Under the pieces are notes generated by a model. That model worked only from the letters and a program-made list of their open reading frames with translations. It was not told the origin of the DNA and did not search any database. A stretch of 13,784 nt of DNA, from positions 1-13,784 of the forward strand of contig SKIL01000160.1 in the NCBI GenBank assembly GCA_007116425.1, given 5' to 3'. Shown here one piece after another: positions 1 to 6,172 of this stretch (position 1 is its first letter; each line of letters starts with the position of its first letter). A program made the translations under genes and the position numbers. Origin of the DNA: Bacteriovoracaceae bacterium. GTDB taxonomy: Bacteria; Bdellovibrionota; Bacteriovoracia; Bacteriovoracales; Bacteriovoracaceae.

Positions 1-2
1 AG

Positions 3-470
3 CGTGGTCTCCCTTTTAAATTTATTGGAGAAGATTCTCACTTAGATGCACTAAAAACCGATGAAAAACGTGACCTTTTTGGTGGAGATCGCTGTGCTGG
101 AGAGTTGGCCCCATTACTTGCAGCAAGTCGTGGGTTACTAGACTTGAGCGGTTGCGATAGTCATTTTGATTTTCCACTAATGGCCCTTCAAACTCTTAGT
201 TGTGGCAGGCCTGTCGTTGGACTCGAGAGTGATCTAAAAAGAGAGTTTTTAAGTGATAAGGGAGTATTTTGGATTACGGATACTATCTCGTTTAACCAAC
301 TTTCTGTTGATGAAAAACTTGATCTTATTTCAAAGTCTTTAGACAATTTAGACTCTAGTTTCGAAAATATTGATTCTGAGTCTCTACACAAGCAAGTTAA
401 TCGTTTTCACCCGGCGGGCTTTTATGGTCACTTAAAGCGTTTGAAGTCTGGCCTAAGTAAAAGTGGATAG
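3..470 (+). CDS. Glycosyltransferase, GT4-like C-terminal part (5' truncated by window edge)
   Basis: The frame is open from the first bases of the window to the TAG at 468-470, giving about 155 visible residues, so the N-terminal half lies outside. The visible part resembles the C-terminal nucleotide-sugar-binding half of GT-B fold, family 4 glycosyltransferases: an early FIGE segment (beta strand then G), a helix with ELAPLLAASRG, then LLDLSGCDSHFDFPLMALQTLSCGRPVVG. The last stretch matches the usual pattern of a Glu/Phe-containing loop, a helix 'ALxxLSCGRPVV' and a turn. In this family that region binds the sugar-nucleotide donor. The canonical E-x7-E pattern is not clean here (the second position reads Q in ALQTLSCG), so donor and acceptor cannot be inferred. 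A TTG at 105 could start a short frame, but homology-like sequence continues upstream of it, so it is not the true start. No terminator is visible after the stop. Confidence 0.65.
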   Translation, partial: RGLPFKFIGEDSHLDALKTDEKRDLFGGDRCAGELAPLLAASRGLLDLSGCDSHFDFPLMALQTLSCGRPVVGLESDLKREFLSDKGVFWITDTISFNQLSVDEKLDLISKSLDNLDSSFENIDSESLHKQVNRFHPAGFYGHLKRLKSGLSKSG

Positions 471-551
471 CTACTATATCACACAAGTATTGCATTGAGT
501 TTGTTTGTGAAGCAGAATTAAATTTATTTTATTAGTTATGAAAGGAAGCTT

Positions 552-743
552 ATGAAAAAACAGGTTGAAATTTTTTCGAGAGGAGATGTGGTTAAACTTC
601 AAAGCCAGATTAACGAGTTTCTCGTTCAGCTAGAAGATCGAGAAATGGAAGTCTTCGATATAAAATTCACTTCATCGGAAACCGATGATGGTGAACCCGT
701 TTATGCATGCATGATTATTTATACTCAAAAAGCTACCTCTTGA
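552..743 (+). CDS. Small Cse60-like protein (63 aa)
   Basis: ATG start preceded by AAAGGAAG (541-548) at a spacing of 3. The 63-residue product begins with MKKQVEIF, has a helix rich in Q/N/E (residues 13-27), then a strand reading EVFDIKF and ends with a strand YACMIIY. This order (short strand, helix with INEFL, strand with V.DIK, strand with MIIY) resembles the Cse60 family, first named for a small Bacillus sporulation-associated protein. In this family the biochemical role is unknown. There is no signal peptide or membrane segment, so it is probably cytosolic. It sits 81 bp after the glycosyltransferase on the same strand, which may be coincidental. The assignment rests on pattern memory only; the gene itself looks real because of the good ribosome site and the coherent alpha/beta pattern. 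Confidence 0.7.
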   Translation: MKKQVEIFSRGDVVKLQSQINEFLVQLEDREMEVFDIKFTSSETDDGEPVYACMIIYTQKATS

Positions 744-756
744 TTTTACCGATCTT

Positions 757-1005
757 TTAGTAAGTGGAGGCGGGCCCTCTTGATCTATCTTTTTTGTATT
801 TTTTATGTGAGTTGTTACTGTCCGTGATAGATTGATTTAAGTTGGAAACAGAAATCTGGGATGGGTCAATATTAAAAACGTATTCAACGTGAGAGTCCGT
901 TGTCGAACTCGCCATAAAGTTTCCATCCAAACTTATAAGCAAGCTGAAGGTGAAAAGCTTAAAGTAAAAGCCAATTGATTTTAGTTGTGAGTTTTTACTG
1001 TTCAT
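757..1005 (-). CDS. Doubtful small exported protein (82 aa)
   Basis: Unrecognised. The frame reads MNSKNSQLKSIGFYFKLF at the N-terminus with a hydrophobic stretch (about residues 11-26) that could be a signal peptide or anchor, then a Ser/Asn/Thr-rich part and a basic tail with KKYKKDRSR. There is no Shine-Dalgarno before the ATG; instead a perfect TATAAT (minus strand, 1020 to 1015) lies nine bases upstream, which would give an almost leaderless transcript. A second ATG at residue 31 has GGAAA four bases before it, which would remove the hydrophobic part. Codon use is not obviously unlike the neighbours. It could equally be a chance open frame in an AT-rich spacer. Confidence 0.3.
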   Translation of the reverse strand: MNSKNSQLKSIGFYFKLFTFSLLISLDGNFMASSTTDSHVEYVFNIDPSQISVSNLNQSITDSNNSHKKYKKDRSRGPASTY

Positions 1006-1014
1006 ATTCTGACT

Positions 1015-1020
1015 ATTATA
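1015..1020 (-). promoter_or_regulatory. Perfect -10 hexamer (TATAAT) before the doubtful small gene
   Basis: Minus strand reads TATAAT, ending nine bases before the ATG at 1005. No convincing -35 is found 16-18 bases upstream. If used, transcription would begin two or three bases before the start codon. Confidence 0.2.
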
Positions 1021-1197
1021 GTCGGTATTTCTTGTTTTTTATTTATACTTTTTTTAAAAAACTTCGTATTTTTTGATTACCAAAAGGTAAGTCGCTGAAA
1101 ATTAAGACATTTCGAGTCCTGTATAAAAAAGTCTTTAGGCCATTGCTTAAGAGCAAGGGGAAATTAATCCCATGATTTATTGGCATCCGTTTGGGGT

Positions 1198-1203
1198 TAT
1201 AAT
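1198..1203 (+). promoter_or_regulatory. Candidate -10 box of rplY
   Basis: TATAAT matches the sigma-70 -10 consensus exactly and would put transcription initiation near 1210, leaving a leader of about 30 bases with the ribosome site. The hexamer 17 bases upstream (ATTTAT) is poor; a better-looking TTGGCA at 1180-1185 is only 12 bases away, too close to be a standard -35. So this is a -10-only call. Confidence 0.3.
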
Positions 1204-1241
1204 TTACTGAGAGAGGTGAATCTTATCAAAGGAAGGTAAAT

Positions 1242-1904
1242 ATGTACGAAAAGCTCACCACTGAGAGACGTCAGTTAAATCGCGATCATGCGACCAAGTT
1301 TTTGCGTAAGAAGGGCTATGTTCCGGGTGTAATTTATGGAAAAGGGCTTGAGTCACTGCCTATTATGGTACCAGGAAATAAGCTGCATAAGTTTTTAGAG
1401 TCATCGGGTAGGGTTTTTGAAGTACAAGTTGGGGGAGATCAGACTTATTTGGTAAACCTCGATAATATCCAATGGGACCATTTGGGAAATCAGGCACTTC
1501 ATGTCGCTTTTCATAAGCTAGAGGCGGGTAAGAAAACTCGAGTGACCCTACCAATTCATTATGTTGGTGTTTCAAAAGGTCATAAGCTAGAAGGTGGAAT
1601 TATTCATCAATCTTATAATGAAATAGAGGTTGAAGGGTTGCCAAAGGATATGCCAGATTTTATTGAAGTTGATATCTCAGATCTAGATATTAACTCTTCA
1701 CTTCACTTATCTGATATTCATCCACCTCAAGGCTGTTCTTGGTACGGCCTAGAACCAGAAGTGGTTCTCGTTTCTTGTCAGCCTCCTAAGGCCGAAAAAG
1801 TTGAAGAGGCAACTTCTCCTGAGGATACTCCTGTTGTCGGCGAAGATGTTGTTGCAGCTGATTCGACTGAAGGTGATGGAGAGATCAAAGAGAGCGCTTC
1901 ATAA
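1242..1904 (+). CDS. rplY: 50S ribosomal protein L25 (general stress protein Ctc type)
   Basis: 220 residues. The product binds 5S rRNA in the large ribosomal subunit. Residues 1-90 are the L25 domain, with the family's opening pattern (basic N-terminus, RKKGYVPGVIYGKG at about 22-35). Residues about 97-180 match the beta-rich C-terminal TL5/Ctc domain, including the segment EVEGLPKDMPDFIEVDISDL. The last 40 residues are an acidic Glu/Asp/Ala/Ser tail, common in long-form L25. This long form differs from the short, roughly 94-residue E. coli L25. The start is the ATG at 1242, with AAAGGAAGG (1228-1236) five bases before it. In many bacteria this gene is followed by pth; here a strong terminator follows, so it appears monocistronic. 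Assignment is firm. Confidence 0.95.
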   Translation: MYEKLTTERRQLNRDHATKFLRKKGYVPGVIYGKGLESLPIMVPGNKLHKFLESSGRVFEVQVGGDQTYLVNLDNIQWDHLGNQALHVAFHKLEAGKKTRVTLPIHYVGVSKGHKLEGGIIHQSYNEIEVEGLPKDMPDFIEVDISDLDINSSLHLSDIHPPQGCSWYGLEPEVVLVSCQPPKAEKVEEATSPEDTPVVGEDVVAADSTEGDGEIKESAS

Positions 1905-1933
1905 CTAAAAGTTCTATAGTTTCATCAAATTAG

Positions 1934-1959
1934 GCCCCACTTATTTGTGGGGCTTTTTT
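1934..1959 (+). terminator. Rho-independent terminator of rplY
   Basis: Perfect 7-bp stem GCCCCAC / GTGGGGC around the loop TTATTT, followed by six T. It lies 30 bases after the rplY stop and directly beside the stop of the convergent lipoprotein gene. In the opposite direction the T run is weak, so it mainly serves rplY. Confidence 0.9.
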
Positions 1960-1960
1960 A

Positions 1961-2440
1961 TTAGTTTTCTCCGACTCCTCTTGGTCCAGGAATAATAGGA
2001 GAGGGGTATCTCTCTTCAGGAGGTTGGTGATAAAACTGATAATTGTTTCTCAATCGGTCTCCAGAAGGAAAGCCGTAGTCCATAGGCAGGTCATTCCAGC
2101 CAAATCTATTTACTGAAATATTTCTGTGTCCAAAATTATTTGGTCCAAAAATTTCTTCAATTTTTGAAAGTGCATCTTGCTGAACCTGGCGTTTGATATC
2201 GTCATTTGGCTCTTTTAGGTAGTTCCAGCATGCTCCACCAAACAAGATGGCCGTTAGCATACACTTTCTTCGCAGCTCATCTAAGGGATAGGATTTATAG
2301 TATTCGAATTGGGCCGTCTTAAAATAGTCATCAACAATTGTTGCTTCATACTTTACTCTTACTGTTGAACAGGAGGCGAGTAAAAGACCAATGATTATAA
2401 GTTTGCTTGATTTGCAAAGATAGGATTGGTAATTAAACAT
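1961..2440 (-). CDS. Putative lipoprotein of unknown function (159 aa)
   Basis: I do not recognise a named family. The N-terminus is a lipoprotein signal peptide: basic n-region (K10, K13), hydrophobic LIIIGLLLA, and a lipobox L-A-S-C with the lipidated Cys24 followed by Ser, which favours outer-membrane sorting by the usual rule. The mature part has a central RRKCMLTAILFGGACWNYL segment (residues 57-75, with C60 and C71) that looks conserved-like and could form a disulfide or a membrane-inserted helix. It ends with a Pro/Gly-rich tail (PPEERYPSPIIPGPRG). The ATG has AAGGG about seven bases upstream. It is downstream of the other lipoprotein gene on the same strand, 79 bp away, with a possible promoter of its own. 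Confidence 0.8.
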   Translation of the reverse strand: MFNYQSYLCKSSKLIIIGLLLASCSTVRVKYEATIVDDYFKTAQFEYYKSYPLDELRRKCMLTAILFGGACWNYLKEPNDDIKRQVQQDALSKIEEIFGPNNFGHRNISVNRFGWNDLPMDYGFPSGDRLRNNYQFYHQPPEERYPSPIIPGPRGVGEN

Positions 2441-2478
2441 CTAAAACCCTTTCAGTTTAAATTTTAGCTACTTAGTTT

Positions 2479-2507
2479 ATAATAAGCTAATTCTATTGGC
2501 CGGTAAA
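2479..2507 (-). promoter_or_regulatory. Candidate promoter of the 159-aa lipoprotein gene
   Basis: Minus strand: TTTACC (2507-2502), 17-base spacer, TATTAT (2484-2479). Matches to sigma-70 consensus are 4/6 and 5/6. It lies in the 79-bp gap between the two lipoprotein genes, 38 bases before the start codon. Confidence 0.35.
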
Positions 2508-2519
2508 GGTGAGAGTTTA

Positions 2520-3173
2520 CTAGACACTTAATCTTGATCTAAGGCAGTTGATAAGATTTACATTAGGTCTAGTCTTATAACGATCTTTGCAAAAACTTAG
2601 TGCTTCCATTCCAAATTCTTGACAACTCTTTTGTTCGCTCCATTTTGGATGATCTTCGTGCTGTATACAGAAGTAATCAACATTTTGAATGGCCTCAATT
2701 CTTAGCTGCTCACTAATACTTCGCTTTTTAAAGGGTTCCTGGACTTGTACCTCTTGAGATACCTGAGGTTGTGGTGGAGTACTTTGAAGCTCTTTTTCTC
2801 TTCTCCTTCTCTGTGCTTGTCTTTCTTGCTCTATAAGTCTTTGCCTTCTTTCTTCAATAAGCTGTGGATTCTGTTGATCTAATATTCTCATTTGTTCATA
2901 GGCTTCAATCGCGCGCTGCCTTTCAAGATCAACGATGGAGTCGTTTTCTATTTGAGAAAATTCTCTTTCAATTGAATCGGAAAATTTCCCAGGGCTTCGG
3001 GGTTTCAACTGCTCAAACCTTTGCCCATCTTCTGAACGCAACTGGCCTGGCCGCTTGTTTGAAGTTAGTGAACAGGCCGACATTAAGGTAAAGCTTAAAA
3101 TGATACAGATATTGGAGGCAGTTAAATGCCAAAGCTTAGGGGTATGTTTACGTTTTTGTTTTATTTCTCTCAC
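2520..3173 (-). CDS. Coiled-coil lipoprotein with four C-terminal cysteines (217 aa)
   Basis: Unrecognised family. The GTG start at 3173 gives a very basic N-terminus (KQKRKH), a hydrophobic stretch ICIILSFTLMSA and the lipobox L-M-S-A-C with Cys34 followed by Ser. The part from about 75 to 130 is extremely rich in Glu, Arg and Gln (for example IEERRQRLIEQERQAQRRRR), predicting a long charged helix or coiled coil. A Pro/Gln linker (131-146) follows. The C-terminal 50 residues contain four cysteines (169, 184, 195, 210) with the symmetric spacing C-x14-C-x10-C-x14-C, which suggests two disulfides in a small helical cap. There is no Shine-Dalgarno; TAAAAT lies six bases before the start, so translation may be leaderless. 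The overlapping ATG at 3175 is out of frame. The protein would sit in the envelope. Confidence 0.8.
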   Translation of the reverse strand: MREIKQKRKHTPKLWHLTASNICIILSFTLMSACSLTSNKRPGQLRSEDGQRFEQLKPRSPGKFSDSIEREFSQIENDSIVDLERQRAIEAYEQMRILDQQNPQLIEERRQRLIEQERQAQRRRREKELQSTPPQPQVSQEVQVQEPFKKRSISEQLRIEAIQNVDYFCIQHEDHPKWSEQKSCQEFGMEALSFCKDRYKTRPNVNLINCLRSRLSV

Positions 3174-3237
3174 ATCTTAATTTTAACTTATTTTTTGATC
3201 TTTGTTGAAATTTTCTAATTATGATCTTGTATCTAAG

Positions 3238-3265
3238 TTGATATTTAAGTGACTAATATTACAAA
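3238..3265 (+). promoter_or_regulatory. Weak candidate promoter for the T5orf172-Sel1 gene
   Basis: TTGATA (3238-3243, 5/6), 16-base spacer, TACAAA (3260-3265, 4/6), about 80 bases before the ATG at 3349. The intergenic region 3174-3348 separates divergent genes, so a promoter is expected here, but this match is modest. Confidence 0.22.
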
Positions 3266-3338
3266 GTATTTCGTTTTGCTAAGTTCATTGTGGTAAAGCT
3301 TGACTGAAACGATCCGATAAGTAGTTATCACATTATTT

Positions 3339-3342
3339 GAGG
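3339..3342 (+). promoter_or_regulatory. Ribosome binding site deciding the start at 3349
   Basis: GAGG sits six bases before the ATG at 3349. The in-frame TTG at 3337 overlaps this site and has no Shine-Dalgarno of its own, so the ATG is the better start. Confidence 0.7.
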
Positions 3343-3348
3343 TATTTA

Positions 3349-4392
3349 ATGAGTTTGAGAAATATTATACCGGGCCATCTGTACATCCTTTCCAATGATT
3401 TTGAAGAAAATGAAATGGTGACGATCACAAAATCTATTATGCCACCAGATCAATATATTAAATTATTAAATGACGAAGAAAAAAGTAATAAGTGGATTAT
3501 TTCAAAACCTTCAAGAGTGCTGTTTCACAAGTATCTAGAAAATTGTTCCTTAGTGGAAAGTCGTGCTCATGAATTTTTAGTTCAGAATGGATTTTGCGGT
3601 GGAGCGCCTAAAGATTATCAAGTTTCTCTGGAGTCTGCTGTTTTCCTCTTGGAAAGTATCATTTATGAGAAAAACTTAAAATCGTCCTATCTTCTTGAAA
3701 AGATAAAACACACAAATGTATTTCCTGAGGAGGGGTGTAATTATCACTTACTAGGACAGATCTTTAATGGAACGTATGGAAAAGCGAAGGCGGAAATTAA
3801 CTCATACCAAATTGATCCAATAGTCGCTTTTTACTGTTTTAAGCGAGGAGCAGGTTTAGGTGATGAGAAATGTTTTCCAGAGTTAGCATTTTGCTATGAG
3901 CATGGTATTGGCAGGCCAATTGATCTCGGTTTTGCAGTTGAGTATTACAGGCAAACATTTGCATTAAACCCAATAAAAGGTGTAAATGGGCTCTTTAGAG
4001 TTTTCTTAAAGAGCGGCGAGGTTTTAAAGGCCGCGGGAATTGTAGAGAACTTTATTAATTATTGTGATTTGCATTCACTTGAAAGCTTTAATGTTGATTC
4101 AGACTCATCTGAAGATCACATTGTGCAAAGAGTTTTAGATGGGCATAGAGATTTTGTAAGAGCTTTGTCTGGAGTTTTAATCGATTGCCTTCGATTTCAT
4201 GGTGACTGGGATATTCTGAGTGGCTACCGTGATGTTTTTGAAGAGTTTTCTTTTTCACTAAAGGGGCACTTTGAAAAAGAGCTAAGATTTCTAAATGAAT
4301 CTAAGTTTTTTGATATCGCTCAGGATATTGAGGATTGTATTCAGCGTTTTGATCATTTTATTGATAGTGATTTAGATAAGACGGGAACTTAG
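3349..4392 (+). CDS. Degenerate T5orf172/GIY-YIG-like domain fused to Sel1-like repeats (347 aa)
   Basis: Residues about 9-105 resemble the T5orf172/MUG113 group of GIY-YIG-like domains: PGHLYILSNDF opening strand, a following MVTITKS where the family has a K-I-G-x-T type motif, a PP-D-Q turn, and VESRAHEFLVQNGF, matching the conserved E-x2-x-H-x-x-L helix. The usual Arg after the turn reads Tyr (PPDQY) and the late Glu position appears as Asp (KDYQVS), so nuclease activity is doubtful. Residues about 157-205 carry Sel1-like repeat features: AFYCFKRGAGLGDEKCFPELAFCYEHGIGRPIDLGFAVEYY split over two repeats (A..W..+.A..G, ..LA..YE.G.G, D...A..YY). Further helices may be divergent repeats. There is no signal peptide, so it is cytosolic. 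Sel1 repeats typically mediate protein contacts. The role is unknown; fusion of the two parts is the notable feature. Confidence 0.72.
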   Translation: MSLRNIIPGHLYILSNDFEENEMVTITKSIMPPDQYIKLLNDEEKSNKWIISKPSRVLFHKYLENCSLVESRAHEFLVQNGFCGGAPKDYQVSLESAVFLLESIIYEKNLKSSYLLEKIKHTNVFPEEGCNYHLLGQIFNGTYGKAKAEINSYQIDPIVAFYCFKRGAGLGDEKCFPELAFCYEHGIGRPIDLGFAVEYYRQTFALNPIKGVNGLFRVFLKSGEVLKAAGIVENFINYCDLHSLESFNVDSDSSEDHIVQRVLDGHRDFVRALSGVLIDCLRFHGDWDILSGYRDVFEEFSFSLKGHFEKELRFLNESKFFDIAQDIEDCIQRFDHFIDSDLDKTGT

Positions 4393-4403
4393 CTTAATAA
4401 AAA

Positions 4404-4433
4404 TTTCCAAATAATATAACTTCCTTGTAGAAT
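4404..4433 (+). promoter_or_regulatory. Candidate fabH promoter
   Basis: TTTCCA (4404-4409, 4/6), 18-base spacer, TAGAAT (4428-4433, 5/6), in the 79-bp gap before the GTG at 4472. It would give a leader of about 30 bases containing GGAGG. Confidence 0.3.
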
Positions 4434-4471
4434 AGTTTTGTAACAGATGAAACTCATAATGGAGGTGCACT

Positions 4472-5479
4472 GTGAGAAGCTATATCTCAGGTGTCGGTTC
4501 TTTTTTGCCACCAAAAGTTGTAACAAATTTTGATCTTGAAGAGATGATGAATACGTCTGATGAATGGATTCAGCAAAGAACCGGTATCGTTCAAAGGCGT
4601 TGGGTTGATGAAAATACCTCGACAAGTGACCTGGCCTATGAAGCCTCTATAAAAGCAATTGAGAATGCAAAAATAGATAAGTCTGAAATTGATATGATCA
4701 TTTTTGCAACATTAAGTCCTGATCATGACTTTCCTGGAACAGGCTGCTTTCTTCAGCATAAACTTGGTCTGGGGGAAGTGACAGTGTTGGATATCCGTCA
4801 ACAGTGTAGTGGTTTTTTATATGGTCTAAGTATTGCTGATAAGTTTATTCGCTCTGGTGAGCATAAACATATTCTTCTCGTCGGTGCTGAAGTCCACTCG
4901 AAGGGACTAGATAAAACACCAAGGGGGAGGGACGTAGGTGTTTTATTTGGAGATGGTGCTGGGGCCGTAATTGTTTCCTCCACCGCCATTACAGATACAG
5001 AAACACAGGCCCATATTTTAAATACAGCATTATATGCCGATGGAGCTCATGCAAAAGAGTTGTGGTTGCCGGCCCCTTCAAATGCTATGGGTGCTGAGCG
5101 GATGTCTCAAAAAATGCTCGACGAGGGTCTTCATTATCCGCAAATGAATGGTCGTAACGTTTTTATTCATGCAACAAAGAAAATGTCTGAATGTTTAGCA
5201 GGGGTGGTTACTAAATCTGGATATCAATTAAAGGACATCGATATCTTTTTGTTCCATCAGGCAAATATGCGTATCAATATGAAAGTTGCCGAGCTGTTAG
5301 GTATTGATGAATCTAAAGTTTTTAACACAATTCAGGACTTTGGAAATACAACCGCAGCAACAATTCCAATTGGAATGGACTGCGCGATTAAGAAAGGTGT
5401 ATTGAAAAAGGGGATGCTTGTTGGGTCTGCAGCTTTTGGTGCAGGTTTTACTTGGGCCGCGAGTGTATGGCGCTATTAA
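4472..5479 (+). CDS. fabH: Beta-ketoacyl-ACP synthase III (FabH-type)
   Basis: 335 residues, a little longer than E. coli FabH (317). KAS III condenses an acyl-CoA, classically acetyl-CoA, with malonyl-ACP to start type II fatty acid synthesis in the cytosol. The full catalytic triad is visible: Cys112 in RQQCSGF, His262 in LFHQAN and Asn292 in FGNTTAAT. Also present are the N-terminal TSDEWIQQRTGI motif, the FGDGAGAVIV loop (159-168) and the closing GSAAFGAGFTWAA. The start is GTG with GGAGG (4461-4465) six bases upstream; no in-frame ATG fits better. The gene stands alone: no fabD, fabG, acpP or plsX is next to it, unlike the common fab cluster, so it may be a second copy or serve a special starter unit. 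Family assignment is firm; which acyl-CoA it uses cannot be read from the sequence. Confidence 0.93.
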   Translation: MRSYISGVGSFLPPKVVTNFDLEEMMNTSDEWIQQRTGIVQRRWVDENTSTSDLAYEASIKAIENAKIDKSEIDMIIFATLSPDHDFPGTGCFLQHKLGLGEVTVLDIRQQCSGFLYGLSIADKFIRSGEHKHILLVGAEVHSKGLDKTPRGRDVGVLFGDGAGAVIVSSTAITDTETQAHILNTALYADGAHAKELWLPAPSNAMGAERMSQKMLDEGLHYPQMNGRNVFIHATKKMSECLAGVVTKSGYQLKDIDIFLFHQANMRINMKVAELLGIDESKVFNTIQDFGNTTAATIPIGMDCAIKKGVLKKGMLVGSAAFGAGFTWAASVWRY

Positions 5480-5482
5480 AAA

Positions 5483-6103
5483 TCAAGTCAGTTTATTGTC
5501 TGTGTAGTCAATGATCGCCTGTCTAAAGCCTAAGACGTTCTTGTCACTGAGCTGGGTAAGTAGGTCTTGGCGATGCGGTAGAATATCGTAAAGTAAATGC
5601 TCCATAGAAAATTGAATCGCCTGCATGCCTAAGTAAAGCTTGATAAAGAATTCAAGGTCTGCCTTTTTGTATGAAGGGATAATCTCATCAACATCTGGAT
5701 GATTTTCACAGCACTCACAGCCTGGACAAACTCCATTGTTTTTTAAGTACTCAAAGTGGAAGTGAGTCTGTCTGGCTATGATCTCTTCGCGCTCCTTACC
5801 ACCCTCTGAAAACCGGTCAATGAGATCAATGGCATATTCAGGATTATCCTTCATGGTTAAAAAGAGTTGTTCGTAGAAGGTCGCATATATAGAAGTAAAT
5901 ATAATGTCTTCCACAAGGTAGTCTAAGAGTTCTCGATCTGAGTTTGCCGTTTTTTCTAGTTCTTCAAGAGAGTTTAATGCAAGTAAGAAAGGGAATTGAG
6001 ACTCACCTTCTAAGCGCATAAAAAATGGAAAAAAAGGATTTGTTTCTGGGCGAGACTGATTTTGTGACTTTAAACTCTTTTTTAATTTATCCATTAATCC
6101 CAT
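5483..6103 (-). CDS. Conserved-looking hypothetical protein with a Cys cluster (206 aa)
   Basis: I do not recognise a family. The product is mostly helical and acidic with a basic N-terminus (MGLMDKLKKSLKSQ). Its only striking motif is CPGCECCENH (Cys126, Cys129, Cys131, Cys132, His135), placed between two predicted helical parts, which could bind zinc or an iron-sulfur cluster. There is no signal peptide or membrane helix, so it is probably cytosolic. GAGAAG lies three bases before the ATG, rather close; a second in-frame ATG (residue 4) would improve the spacing. The gene is 69 bp downstream of the VC0807-family gene on the same strand, so they may be co-transcribed. Its stop is three bases from the fabH stop on the other strand, with no terminator hairpin visible between. 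Confidence 0.75.
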   Translation of the reverse strand: MGLMDKLKKSLKSQNQSRPETNPFFPFFMRLEGESQFPFLLALNSLEELEKTANSDRELLDYLVEDIIFTSIYATFYEQLFLTMKDNPEYAIDLIDRFSEGGKEREEIIARQTHFHFEYLKNNGVCPGCECCENHPDVDEIIPSYKKADLEFFIKLYLGMQAIQFSMEHLLYDILPHRQDLLTQLSDKNVLGFRQAIIDYTDNKLT

Positions 6104-6172
6104 ATTCTTCTCGATTTATAAAATTCAGGTTTCTTTATTTAGATTCTAAATCAAAAATGACAGGAAATAAAA

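Larger units (their letters stand above)
744..1241. other. Long intergenic stretch, largely without confident gene
   Basis: About 500 bases between the Cse60-like gene and rplY. The left half holds a doubtful minus-strand reading frame (757-1005, listed separately). The right half (1021-1241) is AT-rich and has no open frame that looks protein-like. A small hairpin can be drawn at 1140-1159: TTGCT/AGCAA with loop TAAG, extended by two C-G pairs after a mismatch. Beyond a TATAAT at 1198-1203 and the rplY ribosome site I see nothing more. The stretch could carry a leader RNA for rplY or a small RNA, but nothing seen demands it. Confidence 0.5.

Noticed and set aside
763..780. Terminator after the Cse60-like gene
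   Set aside because: GAGG/CCTC is only a 4-bp stem and the T run begins more than ten bases later.
2864..3091. Plus-strand open frame opposite the coiled-coil lipoprotein
   Set aside because: It lies wholly antisense to the Glu/Arg/Gln-rich helix and signal peptide region, has no protein-like pattern and no ribosome site. The lipobox and Cys pattern support the minus strand.
4798..4989. Minus-strand frame inside fabH
   Set aside because: Antisense to the catalytic Cys and FGDGAGA regions of an intact enzyme gene; no start signals.
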